Positions 33,180-42,146 of a stretch of DNA of 64,000 nt are shown here, piece after piece (the stretch's first letter is position 1; every line of letters starts with the position of its first letter). The notes beneath the pieces were generated by a model. That model saw nothing but the letters and a program-made list of their open reading frames with translations, was not told the origin of the DNA and ran no database searches. This DNA comes from Clostridiales bacterium (GTDB taxonomy: Bacteria; Bacillota; Clostridia; Peptostreptococcales; Anaerovoracaceae): the NCBI GenBank assembly GCA_012513435.1, contig JAAZCE010000040.1, forward strand, positions 211,543 to 275,542, read 5' to 3'. Both the position numbers and the translations under genes were made by a program.

Positions 33180-34139
33180 ATGGATTATATCTTACTAATC
33201 GTTGGCTTCATATGCCTCGTTAAAGGCGCAGACTTTTTCGTATCCGGCAGTTCTGCAATAGCTGTTCATTTCAACATACCAACCTTCATAATAGGACTTA
33301 CTATTGTTGCCTTCGGAACAAGTCTTCCTGAAGCGGCTGTCAGTGTTACTGCCGCCATGAAAGGAGCAAACGGCATTGCAGTTGGCAATGTACTGGGCTC
33401 TAATATGTTTAATTTACTCATCGTTCTTGCAATATCTGCGGTGATAAAGGAATGCCCTGTATCCAAGGCTATTCTGAGATTTGAATACCCCCTTGCAATA
33501 ATAGCCGTTGCAATAATTCCCATATGCTGCATCGGCATCTTCGATGCCCCTCTACTTCTATCCAGGTATGACGGCATTATACTACTTGCAGTATTCATGG
33601 TTTTCCTGACTAAGACTTTTAACAATATAACAAAATCCAAGGATAAATATACTGTAGAGGGAGTTCCGGAAGAAGAACCTAAAAAAATGAACCTACCTAA
33701 GGCTTCCGTTATTTCTGTTATTGGCATTTTGGGAATTATCTTTGGAGGGGACCTTGTAGTAGATGCTGCTACCGGCATCGCTCTGTCCTTTGGCATTGAT
33801 GAAACTCTTATCGGCCTGACAATAGTTGCTCTCGGCACTTCTCTTCCTGAACTTGTGACCAGCGTTGTGGCTGCAAGAAAAGGTGAAACCGATATTGCCA
33901 CAGGCAACGTAATAGGCTCTAATCTGTTTAATATTTTGTTTGTATTAGGGCTTTCTGTCACCATCAATCCTATAGAAGTGACTATGGATTCTGTCTATGA
34001 TTCCATTATCCTTATTGCAGTCAGCTTGATAGCCTATATTCCTCTAATTAAGCACAAGCAGCTGAACAGGTCCTGGGGAATTATTATGATAGTAATGTAT
34101 GCCGTATATCTGGCCTACATTATAATGCGAACGATGTAG
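33180..34139 (+). CDS. Calcium/sodium antiporter (CaCA family, YrbG-like)
   Basis: This 319-residue membrane protein has ten or eleven hydrophobic segments and the two inverted alpha-repeats of the Ca2+:cation antiporter superfamily. Repeat 1 reads GLTIVAFGTSLPEAAVS and GNVLGSNMFNLLIVL. Repeat 2 reads GLTIVALGTSLPELVTS and GNVIGSNLFNILFVLG. The acidic residues of the transport site (Glu in each SLPE) are present. It likely expels Ca2+ in exchange for Na+ or H+. It stands alone between terminators. Confidence 0.93.
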   Translation: MDYILLIVGFICLVKGADFFVSGSSAIAVHFNIPTFIIGLTIVAFGTSLPEAAVSVTAAMKGANGIAVGNVLGSNMFNLLIVLAISAVIKECPVSKAILRFEYPLAIIAVAIIPICCIGIFDAPLLLSRYDGIILLAVFMVFLTKTFNNITKSKDKYTVEGVPEEEPKKMNLPKASVISVIGILGIIFGGDLVVDAATGIALSFGIDETLIGLTIVALGTSLPELVTSVVAARKGETDIATGNVIGSNLFNILFVLGLSVTINPIEVTMDSVYDSIILIAVSLIAYIPLIKHKQLNRSWGIIMIVMYAVYLAYIIMRTM

Positions 34140-34179
34140 CATTAAAACCATACCCCATACAACGAGTTCTGACAAACAA

Positions 34180-34212
34180 AAGAGCCCCTCATATGATTTG
34201 TGAAGGGCTCTT
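34180..34212 (+). terminator. Terminator after the antiporter gene
   Basis: AAGAGCCC at 34180-34187 pairs with GGGCTCTT at 34205-34212, followed by ATTATTTG. The A-rich left side suggests it could also work on the minus strand for the etf operon. Confidence 0.7.
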
Positions 34213-34237
34213 ATTATTTGTATTACAAAGTTTCACT

Positions 34238-34351
34238 TCAATCACGAGGTCATCTGCGTCGTAGAGTGCCACGGACTAAAGTCCTGCACTCCTGACGAAT
34301 GAAGTACCATCGTTCTGACTTCGCCTTTCCTCGTCAATCACGAGGTCATCT
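34238..34351. repeat. Imperfect duplication of the etfA 3' end
   Basis: TCAATCACGAGGTCATCT occurs at 34238-34255 and 34334-34351. The similarity continues after each copy: GCGTCGTAGAGTGC at 34256 matches GCGTCATAGAGTGC at about 34369, inside the last codons of etfA, with a 17-base gap in between. The left copy is noncoding. Confidence 0.6.
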
Positions 34352-34355
34352 TCAC

Positions 34356-35663
34356 TTACTTTGTCGAAGCGTCATAGAGTGCTTCAGCGTTGTCCCACTC
34401 TGCAATGATTTCAGGAATAACCTTGTAGAGGTCGCCTACGATACCATAGTCTGCAACTTCAAATATAGGCGCATCCGCATCCTTGTTGATAGCAACGATG
34501 ATGTCTGATGTCTGCATCCCTGCCAGGTGCTGGATAGCTCCTGAGATTCCGCAAGCGAAGTAAATATTAGGCTTAACAGTAGTTCCTGTCTGTCCAACCT
34601 GATGTGAATGGTCAATCCAGCCTGCATCAACTGCAGCTCTTGATGAACCAACAACTCCGCCAACCTTGTCAGCGAACTTCTTGATAAGTTCAAATCCAGA
34701 TGCATCGCCAAGTCCTCTTCCGCCTGAGCAGATGATTTCAGCATCAGTAAGGGAAACCATTTCCTTAGCTGATTTAACAATGTCCTTAATAGTGATGTGA
34801 ATATCATCAGCTGTAAGCTCTGGCTTGAAATCGATTATCTCACCCTTTGCTCCGGCAACAGGCTCTCTCTTCTGCATTACGCCAGGACGTACTGTAGACA
34901 TCTGAGGTCTTGTTCTCGGGCAAATGATAGTAGCCATCAGGTTACCGCCGAATGCAGGACGAGTCTGCTTGATTCCAGTTGATTTGTCATTAGGATCCAA
35001 TGTGGACGTATCTAATGTAGTGTTCTTCTGTGCATAATCAATGTAGCTTGAAACCTTAACATCAAGTCTTGTACAGTCTGCTGTAAGACCCGTATTGCAT
35101 CTAGCTGCGATTCTTGGTGCAAAGTCTCTTCCCACATGTGTAGCACCGTAAAGCACGATTTCAGGCTTGTATTCGTCGATAGCGCCCTTGAGTACCTTAG
35201 TATAAGCATCGGTAGTATAGTGCTGAAGCAATGGGTCTGTAATCTGGTAAACCTTTTCAGCACCGTATGCGAAGCACTCTGCTGCCAATGGAGCAACGTC
35301 TTCCTTTGAACCTATAAGTACCGCACAAACTTCAGTATCCTCGCTGATTTCCTTAGCCAGTCTGTAGCCTTCGCCGATAAGTTCCAGAGCAACGTTCATC
35401 AATTTGCCGTCTCTTTGTTCTGCGAATACCCAAACGTGCTTGTAGTCGCTCAGGTCAGCCTGAACTTCTACTTTCTTTTCTTCAATAGCTCCAAACTTAC
35501 ATGCTGTTAAGCACTGGTTACAGAATGTGCACTTAGCGTTTATCTTTGCAACCTTGCCAAGCTTGTTGCCATCATATGCCGCGAATTCAAATGCATCCTG
35601 TGGACATGACTTGAAGCACAGACCACAACCGATACATTTTTCTTTTATGATATTAATAGCCAT
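34356..35663 (-). CDS. etfA: Electron transfer flavoprotein alpha subunit with N-terminal ferredoxin domain
   Basis: This 435-residue protein begins with two [4Fe-4S] ferredoxin motifs, [12 protein letters not shown] (residues 10-21) and [11 protein letters not shown] (about 45-55). The ETF alpha domain follows, ending with the FAD-binding C-terminal region ([44 protein letters not shown]). Ordinary EtfA lacks the ferredoxin part; CarE of the Acetobacterium caffeyl-CoA reductase complex has it. With EtfB and the acyl-CoA dehydrogenase next to it, the complex probably bifurcates electrons from NADH to an enoyl-CoA and to ferredoxin. It is the last gene of the operon. Confidence 0.93.
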   Translation of the reverse strand: MAINIIKEKCIGCGLCFKSCPQDAFEFAAYDGNKLGKVAKINAKCTFCNQCLTACKFGAIEEKKVEVQADLSDYKHVWVFAEQRDGKLMNVALELIGEGYRLAKEISEDTEVCAVLIGSKEDVAPLAAECFAYGAEKVYQITDPLLQHYTTDAYTKVLKGAIDEYKPEIVLYGATHVGRDFAPRIAARCNTGLTADCTRLDVKVSSYIDYAQKNTTLDTSTLDPNDKSTGIKQTRPAFGGNLMATIICPRTRPQMSTVRPGVMQKREPVAGAKGEIIDFKPELTADDIHITIKDIVKSAKEMVSLTDAEIICSGGRGLGDASGFELIKKFADKVGGVVGSSRAAVDAGWIDHSHQVGQTGTTVKPNIYFACGISGAIQHLAGMQTSDIIVAINKDADAPIFEVADYGIVGDLYKVIPEIIAEWDNAEALYDASTK

Positions 35664-35680
35664 TGTATTTCCTCCTCCAA

Positions 35681-36487
35681 TTAGATTACATGCTTACCCT
35701 TAAGTTTAATCATTAAGTTCTTAGCCTGCTCGTTTTCTGTATCTCCATCGATTTTAACGCCCGGCTGTTTAGGAGCTGGGGTAAATGACCTGAATACATT
35801 TGTCGGAGAAGCTTCAAGTCCAACCTTAGTAAGGTCAACTTCGATGTCTCTGGCATTCCAAGTCTTCATTTCCTTCGCACCGTAGATTCCTGAAACTGTC
35901 ATGTATCTAGGAGTATTTAATTCTTTAATAGTAGTCAGAAGGCAAGGAAGAGGGACTTCGATAAGTTCATAGCCGTCTTCCAGCTGTCTCTTAACTGTTA
36001 CTGTCTTCCTGTCGTCTGCGATTTCAAATTCTTCCACGTAGGAAACCTGTGGTAATCCTAACTTCTCAGCAAGCTGAGGACCTACCTGAGCAGTATCTCC
36101 ATCTATAGCCTGTCTTCCTGTGAAGATAAGGTCATAGTCGCCATTGTCCTTGACCCACTTGTTTACCGCTGCTTCCAGTGTATTGGAAGTTGCCCATGTG
36201 TCCGAACCGCCCACTGCTCTGTCGGATACCAGGATACCTTCATCTGCACCCTTTGCGATGCACTCAAACAACAAATCGTTAGCCTGAGGAGGCCCCATTG
36301 TGATGACCGTAATATGTACATCATCAAACTTATCCTTAATCTGCAATGCCTGTTCTAAAGCATTAGCATCATCGTTATTTAAAATACTAGGCACACCGTC
36401 TCTGATTAATGTACCAGTCTTAGGGTTAATCTTGATAACATTCGTATCAGGGACTTGCTTAGCGCATACTATAATATTAAATGCCAT
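35681..36487 (-). CDS. etfB: Electron transfer flavoprotein beta subunit
   Basis: This 268-residue ETF beta subunit starts with [20 protein letters not shown], has the [16 protein letters not shown] nucleotide-binding stretch and [23 protein letters not shown] typical of EtfB. In bifurcating ETFs this subunit binds the NADH-oxidising FAD. A longer frame opens at 36565, but the ATG at 36487 has GGAGG eight bases upstream. The spacing to etfA is 17 bases. Confidence 0.95.
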   Translation of the reverse strand: MAFNIIVCAKQVPDTNVIKINPKTGTLIRDGVPSILNNDDANALEQALQIKDKFDDVHITVITMGPPQANDLLFECIAKGADEGILVSDRAVGGSDTWATSNTLEAAVNKWVKDNGDYDLIFTGRQAIDGDTAQVGPQLAEKLGLPQVSYVEEFEIADDRKTVTVKRQLEDGYELIEVPLPCLLTTIKELNTPRYMTVSGIYGAKEMKTWNARDIEVDLTKVGLEASPTNVFRSFTPAPKQPGVKIDGDTENEQAKNLMIKLKGKHVI

Positions 36488-36506
36488 TTGTTCTTCCTCC
36501 CTCTCT

Positions 36507-37649
36507 CTATTTACCGAAAACTGATGCGGCGATAACCATCTTCTGAACTTCTGTAGTACCTTCATAGATTTCAGTGATTTTAGCGTCTCTCATCATTCTT
36601 TCTACCGGATAATCCTTAGTGTATCCATATCCACCGTGGAGCTGTACGCACTTGGTAGTTACGTGCATTGCTGTTTCGGCAGCAAAGTACTTAGCCATTG
36701 CAGCAGCAGGACCATATGCCAGATGTTTATCTTTCATGTCCGCGGCCTTGTATATGAGAAGTCTTGCAGCTTCGATTTCAGTAGCTAGTTCAGCAACTGT
36801 GAACTGAAGTGCCTGCATCTGTGATAAGCTCTTGCCAAACTGTTTTCTTGCCTTCATGTACTCAACAGTTACATCCAAAGCACCCTGAGCAATACCCAGA
36901 GCCTGTGATGCGATACCGATACGTCCGCCATCCAAAGTTGACATTGCAACCTTAAATCCCTGTCCTACGTCAGCCATTAATCTGTCCTTAGGAATCTTAC
37001 AGTTCTGGAATATAAGCTCAGTTGTGGAAGATGCGCAGATACCCATCTTGTCCTCTGTCTTACCAATAGAGAAGCCCTCATCATCCTTTTCTATGATGAA
37101 CGCGCTTATCCCGTGATTTCCCTTTTTCTTATCGGTCATAGCCATTATAACAAAAACATCAGCATATCCGCCGTTGGTGATGAATACCTTCGCTCCGTTA
37201 ATAAGCCAATAATCACCCATGTCTTCTGCTCTTGTCTGCTGTCCAGATGCGTCTGTACCTGCATTAGGTTCTGTAAGTCCAAAAGCTCCTAATTTCTTTC
37301 CTGAAAGAAGGTCAGGTAAATACCTCTTCTTCTGCTCTTCTGTACCCCAGTTAAAAATAGGCCAGCAGCAAAGAGATGTATGGGCTGAACAAATAACGCC
37401 TGTTGACGCGCAAACTCTTGAAAGTTCTTCAACAGTGATTGCGTAAGAGATATGATCCCCGCCTGCGCCACCATACTCAGTTGGGAATGGTATGCCTAAC
37501 AGACCGTACTTTGCCATCTTTTCTACAGTCTCTTCAGGGAATCTATGTTCCTTGTCGATATCTGCAGCCAAGGGTTCAACCTCTGTTTCGGCAAACTCTC
37601 TTACCATTTTTCTTACGAATTCTTGTTCCTTCGTCAGTTGAAAGTTCAT
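36507..37649 (-). CDS. Acyl-CoA dehydrogenase (butyryl-CoA dehydrogenase type)
   Basis: This 380-residue flavoenzyme has the family signatures GAFGLTEPNAGTDA and KVFITNGGYADVFV in the middle domain. In the C-terminal helical domain it has QLHGGYGYTKDYPVERMMRDAKI and the catalytic glutamate in YEGTTEVQ. It reduces a short-chain enoyl-CoA with electrons from the adjacent EtfAB. Crotonyl-CoA is the usual substrate, but related CarC and acryloyl-CoA reductases look alike, so the substrate is open. No thiolase, crotonase or CoA-transferase genes are nearby. It is the first gene of the operon, with a Rex-like operator about 65 bases upstream. Confidence 0.9.
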   Translation of the reverse strand: MNFQLTKEQEFVRKMVREFAETEVEPLAADIDKEHRFPEETVEKMAKYGLLGIPFPTEYGGAGGDHISYAITVEELSRVCASTGVICSAHTSLCCWPIFNWGTEEQKKRYLPDLLSGKKLGAFGLTEPNAGTDASGQQTRAEDMGDYWLINGAKVFITNGGYADVFVIMAMTDKKKGNHGISAFIIEKDDEGFSIGKTEDKMGICASSTTELIFQNCKIPKDRLMADVGQGFKVAMSTLDGGRIGIASQALGIAQGALDVTVEYMKARKQFGKSLSQMQALQFTVAELATEIEAARLLIYKAADMKDKHLAYGPAAAMAKYFAAETAMHVTTKCVQLHGGYGYTKDYPVERMMRDAKITEIYEGTTEVQKMVIAASVFGK

Positions 37650-37712
37650 GTAAATGCCTCCTTAATTATTAATAACGGCTTTTCTCATTTTTCACCGCAT
37701 TTGATAATTTTA

Positions 37713-37730
37713 TTGTTAATCTACTAACAA
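37713..37730 (-). promoter_or_regulatory. Candidate Rex operator upstream of the acyl-CoA dehydrogenase/ETF operon
   Basis: TTGTTAATCTACTAACAA is an 18-bp dyad that matches the Rex consensus TTGTTAA-N4-TTAACAA at 13 of 14 fixed positions. It lies just downstream of a minus-strand promoter, where a bound repressor would block transcription. Rex senses the NADH/NAD+ ratio and controls butyrate genes in other Clostridia. Confidence 0.75.
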
Positions 37731-37742
37731 TTATATGATAAT

Positions 37743-37771
37743 ATTAAACCATTTTTCGTCATTATTTGCAA
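37743..37771 (-). promoter_or_regulatory. Promoter of the acyl-CoA dehydrogenase/ETF operon
   Basis: On the minus strand TTGCAA (37771-37766) and TTTAAT (37748-37743) are separated by 17 bases. The Rex-like dyad begins 12 bases downstream of the -10 box. Confidence 0.55.
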
Positions 37772-37820
37772 GCACTTTGTTGCTGTCCAAAACGTATCTC
37801 TGTTGCTATTCAAACTCACT

Positions 37821-39767
37821 TTAAAGCTCTTTTATCTCGCCTTTTCTGTATTCCTCCACCAGATCCTTAAGTTCCTCTCTCTCTCGTTCAAGTTCCTTGC
37901 CAAGGTCTGTGTCCTTTATGAGCATCCTCTTTTCCAAGGTTTCAACAGTCCTTATTGAAGGCGAATGGAATGCCTGGGTCCCATCAGGCTGCAAAGGGCT
38001 GTAGGGCTTATGCTCCGCAAGAGCCATGTATCTGGAGTTGAATATAAAGGTATATCCGGCTATCCCTGTCTGCTTCTGATAGGCCTTGGACATTCCTCCG
38101 TCTATAACAAAGAGCTTGCCCTCTCCCTTTATAGGGCTTTCCCCGTCCTTTATCTTAACAGGGACATGCCCGTTAAGTATATGAGACCTTTGATGGTCCA
38201 TGCCAAATTCTATGAGAATTTTTTCACATATATCCCTTCTGTTTATAAGCTTATAATACGGAACCGTATATTCCTTGTGGCTCTTTTTATCTGCTATGAA
38301 GCACCTCTCAAAGGTAGTCATCTGGTCCTTGCCGAAAAGTGGAGATTTGCTTCCCAGCCACAGATACCACATAAGGTCACCTGACCGGCCGATTTCCTCG
38401 GATTCATCAGGATTGAAGTATGCCTTCCTCACCTGGTCGTCCAGATAGTCTATATATTTCTTTCCCGAAGCCGTCACTCCATTTACGGTACACTGCTCAA
38501 AATTGCCGTCTTCATCCATAGGAATGCATCCGTGATAGAGAAGGTTGCCGTTAACGATAGTATAGAGAGCCCCGTGACTGTATATGAACTTGATATGCTC
38601 CTGAAGTTTCTCGCTCTGCAAAAAAGACGCCTCCAAAGCGTTAAGGACATTTCTTTCCTCCTCCGTAAGCCTGTAAGGCTCCTCAGGGTCAATGGTAGGA
38701 AAATTACTGTCTCTCAGCTCATACTCTCCGTCTCTCAGTCGTATAGTGCCCTTCTCATAATCTATCTTATCAAGGAGCAGCCTGTTGTTCAGGTCGTATT
38801 CCGGATGAGCCATTATCCTCTGGCCCTCCACCTTGAACTGGCATATGGAAATAGCCTTGTTCATCTTCGCAGCCAGAACATCCTCTACAGGGTCATACTG
38901 ATTTTCTTCGAGCCTTTTGGGCATGAAAAATTCACATGGGTCATCGCCGTATATTTTCTCGGCCATTATGGCGAGAGGTCTGAGATTTATCCCGTAGCCT
39001 ATCTCAAGCATGTCGAAGTTATTGTAGCTTATATTCATTCTCAAAACGTTGGTAATACACGCCCAGTTTCCCGTAGCAGCGCCCATCCATACTATGTCGT
39101 GATTTCCCCACTGAAAATCCACATCGTGGTATGTCATCAGGAAGTCCATAATGGCATCAGGATGAGAACCTCTGTCCCAGATATCCCCTATAATGTGCAG
39201 CTTATCCACAGCCAGAGAGCTTATTACCTCTGTCAATTCCTCGATAAATTCTTCAGCAACTCCGCACTCAACGATGGTGTTTATAATCTGTCCGTAATAG
39301 TTCCCCTTGTTGGATTCATCCTCAGTATGGAGCAATTCATCCAAAATGTAAGCATATTCCTTAGGAAGACGCTTTCTCACCTTAGACCTGGTGTATTTCG
39401 TCGATACCGATTTGCATATAAGAACAAGGCGCAGAATGGATTCCTTGCACCACTTATCAAAATCAATATCAGATTTCTTTCTTCTCTTTATTTCAGCAGA
39501 TGCATTGTACACAAGAGCTGCCAGTTCTTCCCTCTCATCTCTTGTCAGGTCAGGCCCGAAGACCTCGTCTATCTTTGACTTGATTACTCCCGAAGCACTT
39601 TTTAGCATATGTATGAATGCTTCGTGTTCTCCGTGAAGGTCACTTAAGAAATATTCGGTCCCCTTAGGCAAAGACAGTATTGCACTTAGGTTTACGATTT
39701 CTTCCGTCGCCGCTTTTACATTAGGATACTTTTTAGACAGGTGTCTAAGTAAATGTTGGTCTACCAA
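37821..39767 (-). CDS. fbp: Fructose-1,6-bisphosphatase, class III
   Basis: This 648-residue enzyme hydrolyses fructose 1,6-bisphosphate in gluconeogenesis. It is the long class III type of Firmicutes with a metallophosphatase core. FLSDLHGEHEAF near residue 40, IIGDIWDRGSHPDAIMDF, WGNHDIVWMGA and NGHVPVKIKDGESPI are the metal and active-site motifs. The length fits the family (about 640-670). The gene has a GGAGG-type site upstream and lies 45 bases downstream of metAA on the same strand. Confidence 0.95.
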   Translation of the reverse strand: MVDQHLLRHLSKKYPNVKAATEEIVNLSAILSLPKGTEYFLSDLHGEHEAFIHMLKSASGVIKSKIDEVFGPDLTRDEREELAALVYNASAEIKRRKKSDIDFDKWCKESILRLVLICKSVSTKYTRSKVRKRLPKEYAYILDELLHTEDESNKGNYYGQIINTIVECGVAEEFIEELTEVISSLAVDKLHIIGDIWDRGSHPDAIMDFLMTYHDVDFQWGNHDIVWMGAATGNWACITNVLRMNISYNNFDMLEIGYGINLRPLAIMAEKIYGDDPCEFFMPKRLEENQYDPVEDVLAAKMNKAISICQFKVEGQRIMAHPEYDLNNRLLLDKIDYEKGTIRLRDGEYELRDSNFPTIDPEEPYRLTEEERNVLNALEASFLQSEKLQEHIKFIYSHGALYTIVNGNLLYHGCIPMDEDGNFEQCTVNGVTASGKKYIDYLDDQVRKAYFNPDESEEIGRSGDLMWYLWLGSKSPLFGKDQMTTFERCFIADKKSHKEYTVPYYKLINRRDICEKILIEFGMDHQRSHILNGHVPVKIKDGESPIKGEGKLFVIDGGMSKAYQKQTGIAGYTFIFNSRYMALAEHKPYSPLQPDGTQAFHSPSIRTVETLEKRMLIKDTDLGKELEREREELKDLVEEYRKGEIKEL

Positions 39768-39787
39768 AACAAAACCTCCTTAAAAAC

Positions 39788-39821
39788 TGAATTAGAAATC
39801 CTCGCTATTGAATTAGAAATC
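39788..39821. repeat. Short tandem duplication at the metAA 3' end
   Basis: TGAATTAGAAATC occurs at 39788-39800 and again at 39809-39821, a 21-base period. The right copy contains the metAA stop codon and last codons (EDF); the left copy is noncoding. Confidence 0.6.
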
Positions 39822-40766
39822 TTCACTGAAGGCAGCAAAATTGGGATCCGCCGCCAACTCTGACAAATCATATGGAGTACTCTGATACAGATAATAGTTG
39901 ACCCAGTTGGAAAACAACAGGCTTGCATGACCTCTCCATCTGAAGAGAATCTCATCATTTGGGTCATCGTTTCTGAAATAGTTCTTTGGTACGTCTATAT
40001 CCAAACCTTTGTTAACGTCTCTGAAGTATTCGGAAGCAAGAGTACCCTTATCGTATTCCTGATGGCCCAGAACGAATATCTGTCTCCCGTTTTCCGTGGA
40101 TAGAATATGAGGTCCTACCTCCTGGGAATCTGCCAGTATCCTCATCTCCTTGTGCTTTTCAATATCCTCTCTTAGAACTTCTGTATGACGTGAATGAGGT
40201 GCATAGAAGATTTCATCGAATCCACGCATAAGCGGATTGTGTATCCTGGTCACCTTATGCTCATAGACGCCGAAGACCTTCTTGTCAAGAAGCCTCTTGT
40301 TTACACCATAATAGTAATAGAGCGCCGCCTGGGCACCCCAGCATATGAACATATTGCTGTACACATGAGTCTTGGCAAATTCAAAAATCTCGCAAAGCTC
40401 CTTCCAGTAGTCCACCTGCTCAAAAGGCATTTGCTCAACAGGAGCTCCCGTAAGGATCATTCCGTCAAAATAGTCTCCTTTTATCTCATCTATGGTCTTA
40501 TAAAAAGAGCGCATATGTTCCTGAGAAATATGCGTCGATTCATGAGAATCCATTGCGACAAGGTTCATCTCCACCTGGAGAGGACTGTTAGCAAGCACCC
40601 TTGCCAGCTGAGTCTCCGTAGCTATCTTTGTCGGCATCAGATTAACTATTACTATTTTGAGAGGACGAATATCCTGACTTACGGCTCGCCCTCTGCTCAT
40701 TGTAAATATATTCTCACTCTGCAGCGACTCCGCTGCAGGCAGCTCGTTTGGTATTATTAAAGGCAT
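39813..40766 (-). CDS. metAA: Homoserine O-acetyltransferase (MetA family)
   Basis: This 317-residue enzyme activates homoserine for methionine synthesis. The nucleophile Cys142 lies in MFICWGAQAALYYYYG, and the His/Glu of the catalytic set lie in VLGHQEYDKGTL. Residue 111 is glutamate (GAPVE111). Published work on this family ties Glu111 to acetyl-CoA use and Gly111 to succinyl-CoA, so it should make O-acetylhomoserine. That fits the O-acetylhomoserine sulfhydrylase gene just upstream (five bases apart), which consumes the product. Confidence 0.93.
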   Translation of the reverse strand: MPLIIPNELPAAESLQSENIFTMSRGRAVSQDIRPLKIVIVNLMPTKIATETQLARVLANSPLQVEMNLVAMDSHESTHISQEHMRSFYKTIDEIKGDYFDGMILTGAPVEQMPFEQVDYWKELCEIFEFAKTHVYSNMFICWGAQAALYYYYGVNKRLLDKKVFGVYEHKVTRIHNPLMRGFDEIFYAPHSRHTEVLREDIEKHKEMRILADSQEVGPHILSTENGRQIFVLGHQEYDKGTLASEYFRDVNKGLDIDVPKNYFRNDDPNDEILFRWRGHASLLFSNWVNYYLYQSTPYDLSELAADPNFAAFSEDF

Positions 40767-40770
40767 ATTA

Positions 40771-42063
40771 CTATTTGCTCTCCTTTACCTTATTAAGTGC
40801 CTGGTCAAAATCGGCAATAATATCCTTAATAGCTTCGATTCCTACCGATACTCTTATAAGAGACGGTCTAATTCCCGCAGCTATCTGATCTGTCTCTGAC
40901 ATCTGTCGGTGGGTGGAGCTTGCCGGATGCAGCACGCTGGTTCTAATATCTCCAACATGTACTACAAGGCTGGTCAGTTCAAGGTTATCTATGAATTTTT
41001 CTCCAGCAGCCTTGCCGCCCTTCACACCGAAGGAAAGAACACCGCTCTGCCCCTTAGGCATATATTTTTGTGCCAGGTCGTAATACTTGTCGCCTTCAAG
41101 GCCGGGGTAAACTACCCAATCAACCTTAGGATGGTTCTGCAGGAACTTTGCAAGTTCTAGTGCATTCCTGCTGTGCCTTTCCATTCTGAGATGCAAGGTC
41201 TGCAAGCCCTGGCATGTCATAAATGCGTTCATCGGAGACATAGAGCATCCCAGATCTCTGAGCATCTGTGCCCTGAGCTTTACAGAATATGCTACGCTGC
41301 CGTACTTTTCGTAAAATTTCAAGCCGTGATAGCTCTCGTCAGCCTCGGTCATTCCCGGATACTTGCCGGAAGCCGCCCAGTCAAAGGTTCCCTTTTCCAC
41401 TACGACTCCGCCCACGCAGTTAGCATGTCCATCAGAATACTTTGTCGTGGAATGTACAACTATGTCCGCACCAAGCTCAAGAGGCCTGCAGAGGAAAGGC
41501 GAAGCTAAAGTATTGTCAACTATAAGAGGCACACCGATTTTCTTTGCAATCTTCGAGAACTTATCAAAGTCGAGAACGGTCAGGGACGGATTTCCCAGAG
41601 ATTCGGCAAATATAGCCTTGGTGTTAGGCTTTGCCGCCTTGAGGAGTTCCTCTGCCGGAGCATCCTGGTCTATCATAGTACACTCTATGCCCATTCTCTC
41701 AAAGGTCACATCAAAAAGATTATATGTTCCCCCGTAAACGCTTTTACTGGCTATAATATGGTCTCCCGCACCTGCTATGTTAAATATGGATATTAGTATA
41801 GCTGACATTCCTGCGGAAGTAGCTATTGCCATAGTTCCGCCCTCAAGCTCAGCGTATTTTTTCTCAAGATATCCTACCGTAGGATTATCCAGTCTAGAAT
41901 AAGCACAATACTGTCCATCCAGATTGAACCAGTCAGCTACATCCTGTACGTCATAATATCTATAGGTAGTGCTCATTGCTATAGGAGGTGTCTGAGGCTG
42001 TCCGTTTTCAGCCTTATATCCCCCATGCACACATAATGTTTCTATTCCTTTTTTTTCAGTCAT
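40771..42063 (-). CDS. metY: O-acetylhomoserine sulfhydrylase (aminocarboxypropyltransferase)
   Basis: This 430-residue PLP enzyme of the Cys/Met metabolism family converts O-acetylhomoserine and sulfide to homocysteine. It starts ETLCVHGGY, has the YSRLDNPTVGYLE motif, and the PLP lysine lies in HSTTKYSDGHANCVGG. The C-terminal SLIRVSVGIE is typical. The length distinguishes MetY from the shorter cystathionine enzymes. metAA follows after four bases, giving a two-gene methionine unit. No SAM riboswitch or T-box was seen in the 83-base leader. Confidence 0.94.
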   Translation of the reverse strand: MTEKKGIETLCVHGGYKAENGQPQTPPIAMSTTYRYYDVQDVADWFNLDGQYCAYSRLDNPTVGYLEKKYAELEGGTMAIATSAGMSAILISIFNIAGAGDHIIASKSVYGGTYNLFDVTFERMGIECTMIDQDAPAEELLKAAKPNTKAIFAESLGNPSLTVLDFDKFSKIAKKIGVPLIVDNTLASPFLCRPLELGADIVVHSTTKYSDGHANCVGGVVVEKGTFDWAASGKYPGMTEADESYHGLKFYEKYGSVAYSVKLRAQMLRDLGCSMSPMNAFMTCQGLQTLHLRMERHSRNALELAKFLQNHPKVDWVVYPGLEGDKYYDLAQKYMPKGQSGVLSFGVKGGKAAGEKFIDNLELTSLVVHVGDIRTSVLHPASSTHRQMSETDQIAAGIRPSLIRVSVGIEAIKDIIADFDQALNKVKESK

Positions 42064-42146
42064 ATTTGTTTAGGCATGAGATACGTATCGTCACACCACT
42101 CCTTTCCTGTTTAAATATTGCTACCATCAATCTTACACTATTTTAT

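Noticed and set aside
33266..33967. 233-codon minus-strand frame opposite the Ca2+/Na+ antiporter gene
   Set aside because: It is a shadow of the antiporter repeats, rich in Ser/Thr/Pro/Ile as expected from an antisense reading of membrane helices.
38532..39578. 348-codon plus-strand open frame opposite fbp
   Set aside because: It lies wholly inside the fbp gene, has no ribosome site or recognisable motif, and fbp is clearly coding on the other strand.
40194..40760. 188-codon plus-strand frame opposite metAA
   Set aside because: Shadow of metAA without motifs.
42064..42146. SAM riboswitch or T-box upstream of metY
   Set aside because: The leader is only about 83 bases long and shows no SAM-I/T-box core or terminator hairpin.
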